Origin: an uncultured SAR86 cluster bacterium
GTDB lineage: Bacteria > Pseudomonadota > Gammaproteobacteria > Magnimaribacterales > AG-339-G14
Length of the DNA: 64,000 bases
Assembly (NCBI GenBank): GCA_902595715.1
Contig: CACJRI010000001.1
Span: forward strand, 1-64,000
Direction: 5' to 3'
Under the pieces are notes generated by a model, which saw only the letters and a list, made by a program, of their open reading frames with translations, was not told where the DNA came from and did no database searches. The translations under genes were made by a program, and so were the position numbers. Shown here one piece after another: positions 1 to 9,878 of this stretch; the stretch's first letter is position 1, and each line of letters opens with the position of its first letter.

Positions 1-1
1 A

Positions 2-586
2 TTTCCTCTAGCAGGGGGTGTGTCTGCAATTATTGGTGCAATTATTGCAGTTGTAATATCACAGGGTAGAGAAAAAAAGAACATTGCACTTTTTGCTTTA
101 TCAGCAACAGTATTAATTTCGTATATTCCCTTTGTATTGAGATTGATAGATCCTCTTTTTGAAGTTCAAACTTTCCCTAGCAATGGATCAAATACATTGT
201 GGTGGATAATGATTTCGCATCAGTGTATTACTGATGTTTTATCTGTAATGGGTTGGGTAATATTAATCTCAATGGTTTTTGACGTAGTTGAAGATTCTCA
301 GAAAAAAACCGGAAGAAGAGATGAAGGTCTATTTCTTGCTGGCCCAGGATTATTTCAAAAAGTATTTTCTGGCCTAGGCGTATTTATTCTAGGTTTTGTC
401 CTTCAATTTTTAGGTTTTAGCAATACGGAAGCAACCATTCAAGAAATGAAAGAGCCAGTAAATAACTTAGTTCTTTTTATTTGTATCATTGGCCCAATTT
501 TAAATATTGGTGGGCTTACTTTCATTTACTTTTATACGATTACGAGAGACGAATACGAGTCAGCTGTTAAAGATCTAGGTTATTAA
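2..586 (+). CDS. GPH-type sugar:cation symporter (MFS), 5'-truncated
   Basis: This is the C-terminal part of a 12-helix MFS-2/GPH (glycoside-pentoside-hexuronide:cation symporter) protein. The reading frame is open to the left edge of the window, so the true start lies outside. The end carries KTGRRDEGLFLAG after a transmembrane stretch, matching KTGRRMEGTLLAA in the complete paralogue at 3685-5112; several hydrophobic helices are visible. Expected role: inner-membrane uptake of a sugar or sugar-like solute by cation symport; the substrate cannot be read from sequence. The stop is 2 nt from the next start (TAATAATG), so it probably heads an operon with the rhomboid and DUF3604 genes. Confidence 0.85.
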   Translation, partial: FPLAGGVSAIIGAIIAVVISQGREKKNIALFALSATVLISYIPFVLRLIDPLFEVQTFPSNGSNTLWWIMISHQCITDVLSVMGWVILISMVFDVVEDSQKKTGRRDEGLFLAGPGLFQKVFSGLGVFILGFVLQFLGFSNTEATIQEMKEPVNNLVLFICIIGPILNIGGLTFIYFYTITRDEYESAVKDLGY

Positions 587-588
587 TA

Positions 589-1365
589 ATGTTTTTTCCT
601 ATATCGGACGATAATCCAAGCTCTTCTACTCCTTATGTGACTTATTTGTTAATCGGGCTTTGTAGTTTTGTCTTTATTCTTCAATATTTAAGTCAAATGA
701 ATCCTTCTATTTTTTATGATTTTGGTTTCATTCCAGCTGATTTTTTTTCTAATTATTCGTCTTTCACTATTTATACTTCTATGTTTTTACACGGAGGGTT
801 GTTCCACATTGCTGGTAACATGCTTTATCTATGGATCTTTGGTGACAATGTAGAAGACTCTATGGGGACAGTTAAATTTATGATCTTTTATCTGCTCTGC
901 GGAACAATTGCTGCATTGTGTCAGGGGCTGGTAGATCCTACATCTCAAATTCCCATGGTTGGAGCAAGTGGAGCAATAGCTGGAGTTTTGGGGGCTTATC
1001 TAATGCTTTTCCCAAAGGCTAATGTTAAGTGTTTAGTATTTATTATCATAATCATTCAAATGATAAGAGTACCTGCTTTTTTGGTTTTAGGTTTTTGGCT
1101 TGTCTTACAATTTTTCAGTATTCCGGGTTCTATAGATATGGATGGTGGAACAGCTTATTTTGCTCACATTGGAGGTTTTTTAGCAGGAATGATCTTAATC
1201 CCTTTCTTTAAAAACAAAGATGTAAAATTGTTTCATGAACAAAACACTTCATCATGGCAGGTTTTAAATAGAGACTCTAAAGAATTTTCATTTCAAAAAA
1301 ATGACAACGTTGTGGTAGATTTCATAAAAAAATCAGAAGAAGAAATAAATCGGAGAAAACATTGA
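589..1365 (+). CDS. Rhomboid family intramembrane serine protease
   Basis: A 258-aa polytopic membrane protein with rhomboid hallmarks: an HGGLFHIAGNMLYLW block (conserved H/H/N of the oxyanion region), the nucleophile motif GASGAIAG in a later helix, and the catalytic histidine in AHIGGFLAG. Rhomboids cleave transmembrane helices of other proteins within the inner membrane. There is a short charged cytoplasmic tail of about 50 residues. It starts 2 nt after the symporter stop, and its stop overlaps the TTG start of the DUF3604 gene by 4 nt, indicating translational coupling. The substrate is unknown; the family assignment is secure. Confidence 0.93.
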   Translation: MFFPISDDNPSSSTPYVTYLLIGLCSFVFILQYLSQMNPSIFYDFGFIPADFFSNYSSFTIYTSMFLHGGLFHIAGNMLYLWIFGDNVEDSMGTVKFMIFYLLCGTIAALCQGLVDPTSQIPMVGASGAIAGVLGAYLMLFPKANVKCLVFIIIIIQMIRVPAFLVLGFWLVLQFFSIPGSIDMDGGTAYFAHIGGFLAGMILIPFFKNKDVKLFHEQNTSSWQVLNRDSKEFSFQKNDNVVVDFIKKSEEEINRRKH

Positions 1366-3599
1366 ATTTAATTCTAAAAGTAATTTTTTGGGTTTTTGGA
1401 ACTATATTTGCGATAGCATCAATCATAGGTATCTATTTATTGGCCTTTTATTTTGGTTTTTTTGGAGTTCTTGAAAAAGCTGAGCCCAATATTAATTCTT
1501 CCTATCCAAAGGAATTATTAACTAAAAAGATACAATCTCAACTTGAGCATAATCCATCTAATAAACAAATTCTTTTTGGTGATACTCATGTTCACTCAAC
1601 TTATTCTTCTGATGCTTTTCTATGGAGTCTTCCTTTAAATAATGGCGAAGGTCCTCATCCTGTATCAGACGCATGTGATTACGCAAGATTTTGTTCTGCA
1701 TTGGATTTTTGGGTTATTTCTGATCATGCGGAAGCTGCTACTCCTACAAAGTGGATGGAAGCAAAAAAAGCAGTGAGACAATGTAATGCAATTCATGAAA
1801 ATAGCGAAACTCCTGATTTGATATCTTTTCTGGGTTTTGAATGGACTCAAATTGACCCTGATAAAGAAAATCATTATGGGCATAAAAATGTCATGTTTTT
1901 AGAAACAGATGAAGAATCTGTCCCAATAATGCCAATTGGTTCTGGTGGGGTAGCTACCGATGGAATGCGAAGCGCAGATAGACTTCCAGTAGTGAGATCC
2001 AACATGCTAACTATGGCACTAGTTGATTTTAAAAATAGAAATAGATATGCAGATTTAATTACATTTAGTGAGCATATAGTTAAAACTGAAGATTGTGATG
2101 ATGATTTTTATAACCCTAATAACTCCTGTTATTTTTCAGCATTAACCCCAAAAGATCTCTTTGCAGCACTAGATAAAATTAAATCCGACTCCATTGTCAT
2201 TCCCCATGGAAACACCTGGGGTTTTTATACCCCTAGTGAATCAAGCTGGGATAAACAATTGTCTATTGAACACAATAATTCTGACAAACAAATTTCATTT
2301 GAAATCATGTCAGGACACGGTAATTCTGAAGAATATCGTCCTTGGAGTGCTAGCCTTACTAAGAATAACGTACAGTTTTGTCCGGAACCTTCTGAAAATT
2401 ACTTGCCTTCTTGTTGGCAAGCTGGAGAAATTATCAAGCAAAGATGTCTTGAAAATCAAAATAGCGAAGCAATTTGCGACAAAAGGGCAGCTTTAGCAAG
2501 ACAGCTATATATTGAAGGAGGGTTATCTGGAAAATTCGCTGTTAAGGGTATTACACCAGAAGAATGGTTAGATTCTGGACAATGCAAAGATTGTTTTATT
2601 CCTGCCTTTAATTATCGACCTAAAGGCTCAGCTCAATATGCATTAGCTTTAAGAAATTCTCAAAATGGAGCAGAACAAAGATTTAAATTTGGTTTTATTG
2701 CTTCAAGTGATAATCATCGCTCGAGACCGGGAACAGGTTATAAACCTGTAGATAGAATGGTAACGACCGAAGCAAATGGGCCAGCATTAAAATTTCTTGA
2801 AGAAAATTTAACTCCGCAAGAAGAAAAATCAGATCAACCTAGAAAAGTGAATTTAGAAGAATTAGATATCCCTGATCCATTTTCTTTATGGGAGCCTATA
2901 AGGCAGTCCTCTTTTTTTACCACAGGGGGATTGGCTGCAGTGCATGTTGAAAATAGATCAAGAGAGGGGATATGGAATAGTTTCAAAAGAAGGGAAACTT
3001 ATGCTACTAGCGGTCCAAGAATTCTACTTTGGTTTAACTTAATAGATACAACTGAAACTCTGCCTATGGGGACTGAAACTTCAAAAAAGGAGAATCCAGT
3101 TTTTGAAGTAAAAGCTATAGGCTCTTTTAAGCAAAAGCCAGGTTGCCCTGATTATAAATTGGGCAATCTTTCCAGTGAGCAAATAAAAACCTTATGTAAA
3201 AACGAATGTTATAACCCCTCCGAAGAGAGAAATATAATTACCCGAATTGAAGTCATAAAAATTACTCCACAGAATTCAGATAGTGAGGATATCGATGACT
3301 TGATTATGGATCCGTGGAAGACGATAGATTGTCCTAAAGAGGGAAGTGGTTGTCGAGTTCGTTTTTCTGATGAGGATTATTCTTCAGATAAAAGAGACTC
3401 AGTTTATTACGTTCGAGCAATTGAAGAGCCTTCACTGAGAATAAACGCAGGTAACTTAAGATGTGATTTCGATGAACAGGGTAACTGTTTAAAAGTAAAT
3501 ATTTGTTATGGAAATTATAAAACTTCCAGAGATGATAATTGCACGATGATGTCCGAAGAGAGAGCTTGGTCTTCCCCAATATATATAAACTACCAATAA
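1362..3599 (+). CDS. DUF3604 domain protein, membrane-anchored PHP-like hydrolase candidate
   Basis: A 745-aa protein with one N-terminal transmembrane segment (residues about 4-36) followed by a large soluble domain, probably periplasmic. It contains GDTHVHSTYSSDAF with an HVH pair at residues 76-78, then SDHAE, EWTQ and a late SSDNH motif. This is the metal-ligand layout of the PHP-like DUF3604 family; the family's reaction is not firmly established. It uses a TTG start at 1362 preceded by GGAG (1352-1355) at good spacing, overlapping the rhomboid stop. The DUF3604 gene sits between two paralogous sugar-type symporters, so a role in processing a carbohydrate or ester substrate is plausible but inferred. 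Confidence 0.85.
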   Translation: MNLILKVIFWVFGTIFAIASIIGIYLLAFYFGFFGVLEKAEPNINSSYPKELLTKKIQSQLEHNPSNKQILFGDTHVHSTYSSDAFLWSLPLNNGEGPHPVSDACDYARFCSALDFWVISDHAEAATPTKWMEAKKAVRQCNAIHENSETPDLISFLGFEWTQIDPDKENHYGHKNVMFLETDEESVPIMPIGSGGVATDGMRSADRLPVVRSNMLTMALVDFKNRNRYADLITFSEHIVKTEDCDDDFYNPNNSCYFSALTPKDLFAALDKIKSDSIVIPHGNTWGFYTPSESSWDKQLSIEHNNSDKQISFEIMSGHGNSEEYRPWSASLTKNNVQFCPEPSENYLPSCWQAGEIIKQRCLENQNSEAICDKRAALARQLYIEGGLSGKFAVKGITPEEWLDSGQCKDCFIPAFNYRPKGSAQYALALRNSQNGAEQRFKFGFIASSDNHRSRPGTGYKPVDRMVTTEANGPALKFLEENLTPQEEKSDQPRKVNLEELDIPDPFSLWEPIRQSSFFTTGGLAAVHVENRSREGIWNSFKRRETYATSGPRILLWFNLIDTTETLPMGTETSKKENPVFEVKAIGSFKQKPGCPDYKLGNLSSEQIKTLCKNECYNPSEERNIITRIEVIKITPQNSDSEDIDDLIMDPWKTIDCPKEGSGCRVRFSDEDYSSDKRDSVYYVRAIEEPSLRINAGNLRCDFDEQGNCLKVNICYGNYKTSRDDNCTMMSEERAWSSPIYINYQ

Positions 3600-3684
3600 T
3601 TTCTAAATCACAATTGATACTGCCAACAGTTTATATCTTAAAGAAATGTGTAATACTTATTTCTTTATTTGCTAGATTGCTGAA

Positions 3685-5112
3685 ATGAGAGAGAAATTGC
3701 CTTTCCTAACTAAGTTCTTTTATGGATTTGGATCTTTAGCTTACGGAATAAAAGATAACGCCTTTAATTATTTTTTATTATTTGTATACGTTCAAGTTTT
3801 TGGATTGGCACCAAATCTTGCGGGATTAGCAATATTATTGATGCTTGTTATTGATGCTATTTCCGACCCCTTAATTGGATATTTCTCTGACAAGACTCAG
3901 TCAAGATGGGGGCGAAGACATCCTTGGATGTATGGTTCAGCTATTCCTGTTGCAGTATCCTTTTTTTTAATTTGGGATCCTCCAGAGAATTTGAGTCAAA
4001 TGGAATTATTTTGGTTTTTGTTGATTGTGGGAGCATTTATAAGAACAGCAATTACCATTTATGAAATTCCAAGTAATGCCTTGGGACCAGAACTTTCAAA
4101 GGATTATGTAGAAAGAAGTTCTCTCTTATCTTATCGATATTGGTTTGGCTGGTGGGGAGGATTAGCTGTTTGGAACTCGTTATGGATATTTGTTGTTTAC
4201 AGCACCCTTACAGGTTCTCAAGATGCAAGATTCGTTGCTGATACATGGATAACTTATGGTCTTGTCTGTAGCCCGATAATGTTTATTGCAATTGTCGTTA
4301 CTGCTACAGGCACTCATAGACATATAAAAGATCTCCATGCTCCAGAAGTAGAAAGAAAAACTTTAAGGATCATTCTGAGAGAATTATATGAAACAATGAC
4401 TGTAAGCAGAAATTACATAATTCTGTTCATTGCAATGATTATGATGGGAGTTGCAAGCGGAATTGCTACTAATTTAACTCTTTATTACTATAGCTTTTTT
4501 TGGGAATTTACCCCTCTTAATATTCTAACAATTGGACTTAGCTTATTTTTGGCGCCTCTTGTAGGTATTGTGGTATCTCCATTTTTAGCAAACAGGTTTG
4601 GTAAGAAAAATGGAGCATTAGTCTTATTCGCAATTTCCTTAACAGTAGAAAATGGAATAATTGTTTTAAGACTCTTGGGATTATTACCTGAAAATGGATC
4701 TCCAATTGTTCTCGCTGGAGTTTTAGTTTTCCATTTTATAGGAGTCGCTACATCTGTAATTTCATTTACAACTCTTAATTCAATGGTTTGGGACACAGTA
4801 GAAGAAGTTGAAATCAAAACCGGAAGAAGAATGGAAGGAACTCTTCTCGCAGCAAGATCCTTTGCACAAAAGTGTATGAGCGGAGCAGGAGCCTTTGCAG
4901 CAGGAATGATTTTAACTTTTGCTGCATGGCCAGAAAATGCAGTACCAGGAAAGGTAGATCCTGAAATTCTATTTACCTTTGGCCTGACAGCAGTAACTGC
5001 TTCAGTCATTTTATGGGCAATATCATTATTCACAATCTCTTTCGTAACAACTACCAAAGAAAGTCATGAAGAAAAACTTAATGAATTAAACTATGTAGAA
5101 AATCCTGATTAA
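3685..5112 (+). CDS. GPH-type sugar:cation symporter (MFS)
   Basis: A 475-aa inner-membrane transporter with about 12 hydrophobic helices. The GPH-family loop GYFSDKTQSRWGRRHPWM follows helix 2, and the C-terminal half has the KTGRRMEG loop. It is paralogous to the truncated transporter at the left edge. Members move sugars or glucuronides with Na+ or H+; the substrate here is unknown. An 85-nt gap separates it from the DUF3604 gene and may contain its own promoter, though I see no clear -35/-10 pair. The bolA start follows 1 nt after its stop region, so it is likely cotranscribed with bolA and trhO. Confidence 0.9.
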   Translation: MREKLPFLTKFFYGFGSLAYGIKDNAFNYFLLFVYVQVFGLAPNLAGLAILLMLVIDAISDPLIGYFSDKTQSRWGRRHPWMYGSAIPVAVSFFLIWDPPENLSQMELFWFLLIVGAFIRTAITIYEIPSNALGPELSKDYVERSSLLSYRYWFGWWGGLAVWNSLWIFVVYSTLTGSQDARFVADTWITYGLVCSPIMFIAIVVTATGTHRHIKDLHAPEVERKTLRIILRELYETMTVSRNYIILFIAMIMMGVASGIATNLTLYYYSFFWEFTPLNILTIGLSLFLAPLVGIVVSPFLANRFGKKNGALVLFAISLTVENGIIVLRLLGLLPENGSPIVLAGVLVFHFIGVATSVISFTTLNSMVWDTVEEVEIKTGRRMEGTLLAARSFAQKCMSGAGAFAAGMILTFAAWPENAVPGKVDPEILFTFGLTAVTASVILWAISLFTISFVTTTKESHEEKLNELNYVENPD

Positions 5113-5113
5113 A

Positions 5114-5419
5114 ATGATTAAAGAAAAAATAGAAGAAAAGTTAAAAACTGGAATAGCCTCTCTTTTTATAGAAGTTATAAACGAAAGTCCTAATCACAAT
5201 GTTCCTGATGGAGCTGAATCACATTTCAAGGTAACAGTTGTATCTGATGAATTTGAGAATATGAGATTAGTACAAAGACATCAGTTAATTTATAAAGTGC
5301 TCAGTGAAGAGATGAAACTTATCCATGCGATAGCAATTCATCCTTTCACTAAAACTGAGTGGGATAGTAGCAACCAATCGAGTTCAGTTTCCCCTGATTG
5401 TTTAGGCGGATCTAGTTAA
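5114..5419 (+). CDS. bolA: BolA family protein
   Basis: A 101-aa protein with the BolA fold signature: SHFKVTVVSDEF, then RHQLIYKVL and IHAIAIHPFTKTEW (compare the RH..VY and H-A-L..T..EW pattern of BolA). BolA proteins pair with monothiol glutaredoxins in Fe-S trafficking and, in enterobacteria, influence morphology and transcription. The first residues after the start form the usual N-terminal helix. The C-terminal approximately 12 residues are Ser-rich and contain one Cys. The start is directly behind the MFS gene and trhO follows after 13 nt. Confidence 0.9.
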   Translation: MIKEKIEEKLKTGIASLFIEVINESPNHNVPDGAESHFKVTVVSDEFENMRLVQRHQLIYKVLSEEMKLIHAIAIHPFTKTEWDSSNQSSSVSPDCLGGSS

Positions 5420-5432
5420 CTAAAAAAATCTC

Positions 5433-6296
5433 GTGTTTAAGATAGGAACTTTTTATAAATGTTTTGAATTTCTTAAATATAAGGAATTAGCAGATGGTTT
5501 AAGGGATCATTGCGTCAAAAGGCAAATAAAAGGAACTATTATCCTTACCCCGGAGGGAATAAATTCAACTGTTTCATCCGCTAAAGATAATGCCTTGGAA
5601 GATCTTAACTTATATTTAAGCGACCTAATTGGCGAAGTAGTGTTCCGATATTCTTTTTCAAATACATCACCTTTTAAAAGATTAAAAATTAAAACTAGGC
5701 AAGAATTAGTACCAACGGGTACTAATGGAAAAGCCTATAATCACAAAGGAAAATATCTAACACCATCAGAATGGCTTAAATTTATTAAAGATTCAAAAAA
5801 CATCATCATTGATGTACGAAATGATTACGAAAATAAAGTAGGAACTTTTAGAGATTCTATTTCTCCTGAAACAAAAAATTTTAGAGAATTCAGATCTTTT
5901 CTTAAAAAAAATAAAAAGAAATTCGAGGATAAAAATATTGGCATTTTTTGCACTGGTGGGATACGTTGCGAAAAAGCATTGCATTCATTTGAGAAAGAAG
6001 GATTAAGAGATATCTATCAACTGCAAGGAGGGATATTAAATTTTCTAGCTGAATCTAAGGATAAATCATCTTGGCAAGGAGACTGTTTTGTCTTTGATGA
6101 AAGAGTTACTGTAACGAAGGATCTAGCTCCTGGAGATTTTAGACAATGCTATGCATGCAGAAGACCTCTCTCAGAGGAAGATTTGAATAGAAGCGAATAT
6201 AAAAAAGGCATTTCTTGTCATAATTGTTTTTTTGAAAAATCCGAATCAGATAGAATTAGATACGCAGAGCGACAGAAACAATTTGACATGAAATAA
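5433..6296 (+). CDS. trhO: tRNA uridine(34) hydroxylase, rhodanese-like (TrhO/YceA)
   Basis: A 287-aa protein of the YceA/TrhO family, which hydroxylates U34 at C5 in tRNAs as a step to 5-oxyacetyl/5-methoxyuridine in an O2-dependent way. Layout: an N-terminal domain with GTIILTPEGIN, a rhodanese domain beginning at IIDVRNDYE, and the active-site loop IFCTGGIRCEKA with the catalytic Cys near residue 172. A C-terminal CYACRRPLS...CHNCF Cys pair pattern suggests metal binding, as seen in the family. GTG start. TAATCATG links it to the RND gene downstream. Confidence 0.9.
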   Translation: MFKIGTFYKCFEFLKYKELADGLRDHCVKRQIKGTIILTPEGINSTVSSAKDNALEDLNLYLSDLIGEVVFRYSFSNTSPFKRLKIKTRQELVPTGTNGKAYNHKGKYLTPSEWLKFIKDSKNIIIDVRNDYENKVGTFRDSISPETKNFREFRSFLKKNKKKFEDKNIGIFCTGGIRCEKALHSFEKEGLRDIYQLQGGILNFLAESKDKSSWQGDCFVFDERVTVTKDLAPGDFRQCYACRRPLSEEDLNRSEYKKGISCHNCFFEKSESDRIRYAERQKQFDMK

Positions 6297-6298
6297 TC

Positions 6299-8758
6299 AT
6301 GAAAATTTTTTTTAATTTTTTAGTAGATAAGTCAAAATTTTTTATCTTTCTTTTAATTTTATTATCTTTAATAAGTCTTTTAGGGCTTCCTAAATTTCAA
6401 CTAGACGCGTCATCAGATACCTTGCTCTTGGATAATGATCCTGATTTAAAGACCTATCGAGAAAATTCTAGAAAATATGGATCTAGTGATTTTCTTGTTA
6501 TTGCTTTTACACCGAATAAAGATATTTTCACTATTGAGACTGTCTCGCTGTTAAAAAATCTTGTAGATGATCTTAAGAAAGTTAATGGTATTAAAAACGT
6601 ATTAAGTTTATTTGACGTACCACTCCTCAAGTATTCAGAACAATCTATAAGTGAACTCGCCGAAAATGTAGTTACTTTATCTACTGAAAATGTCAATTTA
6701 AACAAGGCTAAATATGAATTTGAAACTAATGAAGTTTATAGGGGTTTATTAATTAGTGAGGATTTAAAAACTATTGCATTTCAAATGTCTTTGGATCAAA
6801 ACAAAGAATACCAAAAGTTAATTTCTGAGAGATACGAATTGTTGGATCAAAAGAATTCTATAGAAGACGAACTTTTCAAAACAAATTTAGAGATTCTTGA
6901 TTTAAGAATAGATGAACAAAAAAGAATAAATTTGTCTAATGAGGCGATTCTCATCAATAAAGTAAGAGAAATTACAAATAAATACAAAGATAAAGGAGAA
7001 ATATTCTTAGGCGGGGGAGCTATGATTGCCCACGATACTATAAAAATGATTCAACAAGATTTATTTACTTTTGGCGTAGCTGTTTTCTTTATGTTTGTCT
7101 TAATTCTTTCTCTTATTTTTAAACAATTTAGATGGGTTGCTATTCCATTGATTTCTGCTTGCTTATCCGCGCTTTTCACTACTGGACTTATTAGCTGGAT
7201 GGGCTGGAAAGTAACGGTAGTTTCAGCTAATTTCATTGCCTTGCTTATGATAATTGGAATTTCATTAACAGTTCATCTTGTTGTTAGATATAGAGAGATA
7301 ACTTCAAGATTTCATGATCTTACCCACAGCGAGGCTTTAAAAAAGACATTGTCACAGATGTTTCTTCCATGTTTGTACACAGCACTCACCACAATGGTTG
7401 CCTTCGCGTCTTTAATAATAAGTGATATTAGACCCATAATTGATTTTGGCTTATTAATGGTCTTGAGCATATTTATTGCGTTTACAGTATCTTTTATTTT
7501 TTTTGGATCTCTTGCTTCATTAATGAAAAAAAATGCCAAGGATACAAAAGTTGATTACTCTTCAGGTTTTACTACCTGGATCAATTCTTTAGTAGTAAGG
7601 TTTAAAAATATTATTTTACTTATATCCTTGATCGGGTTTATTTTCTCTTTGGTCGGTATAAATAAGTTGAGTGTAGAAAATAAGTTTATTGACTACTTCA
7701 AACCTACAACTGAAATCTACCAAGGACTTTCATTAATTGACAAGAAGCTAGGCGGCACTGCACCTTTAGATATCATTATCTCTGCCCCAAAAAGCGCTAC
7801 ACAAATCAATAACGAATTTGAAGAGGATTTTGATGATTTTGGTATTGAAACTGAAGAATATGGTTATTGGTTTAATTCCCAAAATCTATCTTATCTAGAA
7901 GAAATACACGACTATTTGGAAAGCAGACCAGAAATTGGAAAAGTTCTTTCTGTTTCCAGCGCAATCAAATTAGCTGAAATAGCAAAAGGAGAAAAATTGG
8001 ATGATCTTGAACTAGCGTTACTGAGAAAAGTTCTTCCTGAAGATATTAATGACCAACTTTTAAGTTCTTATATATCAGATGACGATAATCAAGTTAGATT
8101 ATCTGCAAGAGTTATTGAATCTATGGATGGATTAAATAGAAAAAATCTAATTGAAGAGGTGAAAACCGACCTAATTCAGAACTACGCACTTAGTGAGGAA
8201 CAATTTTATTTATCTGGTATCTCTGTAATTTATAACAATCTTCTTCAAAGTTTATTTCAGTCTTTAATCGGAAGCCTAACAATAGTATTTAGTGCAATAT
8301 TCATAATGTTTATTATTTTATTTAGGTCTCTCTATATGGCTCTTATAGCAATGATTCCAAACTTATTATCTGCTGCAAGTGTACTTGGAATAATAGGATG
8401 GTCTGGAATTCCTCTTGATATTATGACCGTAACTGTAGCTGCAATTAGTATTGGAATTGGCGTAGATAATACAATTCATTATGTCCATAGATTTTTAAAA
8501 GAATACGAACTGCAAAAAAATTATGATTTAGCTATTAAAAACAGTCATGCCACAATTGGTAGGGCAATGTTTTACACGTCTCTTACTATAGTCTTGGGCT
8601 TTATGATCTTAGTAAGTTCTAATTTTAACCCGAGCGTATTTTTTGGAATATTCACGTCATTTTCTATGATCGTAGCGATATTAGCAGCATTAATGTTATT
8701 GCCTGTTTTAATCAGGCATCTAAAACCTTTTGGGAGAAATATAAATGGGTCCACTTAA
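6299..8758 (+). CDS. RND/MMPL superfamily exporter
   Basis: An 819-aa protein of the MMPL/HAE3-like RND group. It has an N-terminal transmembrane helix (about 13-32), a large periplasmic loop, a block of five or six helices (about 255-430), a second helix and second loop, and a final block (about 665-810). The helix-4-like sequence ISIGIGVDNTIHYVHRF near residue 720 carries the conserved Asp of proton relay. Such proteins export lipids or hydrophobic small molecules. It overlaps the next gene (CoA transferase) by 14 nt. No adaptor (MFP) or outer-membrane channel gene is adjacent, typical for the single-component HAE3/MMPL branch. Confidence 0.87.
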   Translation: MKIFFNFLVDKSKFFIFLLILLSLISLLGLPKFQLDASSDTLLLDNDPDLKTYRENSRKYGSSDFLVIAFTPNKDIFTIETVSLLKNLVDDLKKVNGIKNVLSLFDVPLLKYSEQSISELAENVVTLSTENVNLNKAKYEFETNEVYRGLLISEDLKTIAFQMSLDQNKEYQKLISERYELLDQKNSIEDELFKTNLEILDLRIDEQKRINLSNEAILINKVREITNKYKDKGEIFLGGGAMIAHDTIKMIQQDLFTFGVAVFFMFVLILSLIFKQFRWVAIPLISACLSALFTTGLISWMGWKVTVVSANFIALLMIIGISLTVHLVVRYREITSRFHDLTHSEALKKTLSQMFLPCLYTALTTMVAFASLIISDIRPIIDFGLLMVLSIFIAFTVSFIFFGSLASLMKKNAKDTKVDYSSGFTTWINSLVVRFKNIILLISLIGFIFSLVGINKLSVENKFIDYFKPTTEIYQGLSLIDKKLGGTAPLDIIISAPKSATQINNEFEEDFDDFGIETEEYGYWFNSQNLSYLEEIHDYLESRPEIGKVLSVSSAIKLAEIAKGEKLDDLELALLRKVLPEDINDQLLSSYISDDDNQVRLSARVIESMDGLNRKNLIEEVKTDLIQNYALSEEQFYLSGISVIYNNLLQSLFQSLIGSLTIVFSAIFIMFIILFRSLYMALIAMIPNLLSAASVLGIIGWSGIPLDIMTVTVAAISIGIGVDNTIHYVHRFLKEYELQKNYDLAIKNSHATIGRAMFYTSLTIVLGFMILVSSNFNPSVFFGIFTSFSMIVAILAALMLLPVLIRHLKPFGRNINGST

Positions 8759-9878
8759 AGATATAAAAGTTATAGAAATGGCTGGAATAGGTCCAGCGCC
8801 ATTTTGCGGAATGATTTTGGCTGATATGGGAGCTGAAGTTATTTCTGTAGATAGAATTACAGCTGCAGGAAGAGGTTCTAGTGCAGATATTGCTTCTAGG
8901 GGAAAAAAATCAATAGCAGTAGATATTAGAAAACCAGAAGGCCAAGACATTGTAAAAAAATTAATCGAATCTGCAGATGTTTTGATTGAAGGTTTTCGAC
9001 CTGGAGTTATGGAAAAGAACAATCTTGGACCAGATGAACTTTTAAATATAAACCCTAAGTTAATTTTTGGAAGAATGACTGGTTGGGGTCAAAGTGGACC
9101 ATTAGCTAATGCTGCAGGGCATGATATAAATTATATTGCTTTAAGTGGCGTACTTGGTGCAATTGGAAAAAAAGATTCTCCACCGCCACCTCCTTTAAAT
9201 TTAATTGGTGATTTTGGAGGTGGGGGAATGTTACTTGCCCTTGGAGTATGCGCAGCCTTAAATACAGTCAATAAAGAAGGAAAAGGACAAGTTATCGATG
9301 CAGCTATGACTGAAGGATCGGCTCTTTTAATGAGCATGATGTATGGAATGCTGAATTCAGGTATTTGGACCGATTCAAGAGATTCTAATCTTCTTGATGG
9401 CGCAGCACATTTTTATGGCTGTTATGAATGCAAAGATGGAAAGTTTGTATCAATTGGCTCAATAGAACCGCAATTTTATTCACTATTAAGAGAAAAAATG
9501 AATATTGATGAGGATATTTTTGATAATCAAATGGATAAAAATTCGTGGCCAACTTTACGAGAAAATTTACAAACTAGATTTAAAGAAAAAACACGAGACG
9601 AGTGGTGTCAAATAATGGAAGGTACGGATATTTGCTTTGCTCCTGTCCTTTCCATGAGTGAAGCGATAAACCATAAACACAATGTTGAAAGAAATTCATT
9701 CTTTGATTTGGATAATGTAATGCAGCCATCTCCTGCACCAAAATTTTCTTATTCAAAAAGCGAAGTAAGTCATCCTCCAGTTAAAGTGGGAACTCACACC
9801 AAAGAGATTATGACTGCTCTTGGGTTTGAAGAAAAATTTACTGATTTTATTTCTCAACAAATTATTTCCGAAGCTTAA
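8745..9878 (+). CDS. CaiB/BaiF family CoA transferase, alpha-methylacyl-CoA racemase-like
   Basis: A 377-aa class III CoA transferase fold protein. Family marks: EMAGIGPAPFCGMILADMGA at the N-terminus (residues about 9-28), RGKKSIAVDIRKPEG, FGRMTGWGQSGP, AGHDINYIALSG and VIDAAMTEGSA. In alpha-methylacyl-CoA racemase the His of the GHDINY motif and a following Asp are catalytic, and both positions are kept. The likely reaction is epimerisation of 2-methyl branched acyl-CoAs, which opens isoprenoid or sterol side chains to beta-oxidation. A true CoA transferase cannot be excluded. It overlaps the exporter gene upstream by 14 nt and converges with tatD by 4 nt. Confidence 0.88.
   Translation: MGPLKDIKVIEMAGIGPAPFCGMILADMGAEVISVDRITAAGRGSSADIASRGKKSIAVDIRKPEGQDIVKKLIESADVLIEGFRPGVMEKNNLGPDELLNINPKLIFGRMTGWGQSGPLANAAGHDINYIALSGVLGAIGKKDSPPPPPLNLIGDFGGGGMLLALGVCAALNTVNKEGKGQVIDAAMTEGSALLMSMMYGMLNSGIWTDSRDSNLLDGAAHFYGCYECKDGKFVSIGSIEPQFYSLLREKMNIDEDIFDNQMDKNSWPTLRENLQTRFKEKTRDEWCQIMEGTDICFAPVLSMSEAINHKHNVERNSFFDLDNVMQPSPAPKFSYSKSEVSHPPVKVGTHTKEIMTALGFEEKFTDFISQQIISEA

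Noticed and set aside
4488-5057. 189-codon minus-strand open frame
   Set aside because: It lies wholly inside the GPH symporter gene, which has clear family motifs; the antisense product looks like low-complexity shadow sequence.
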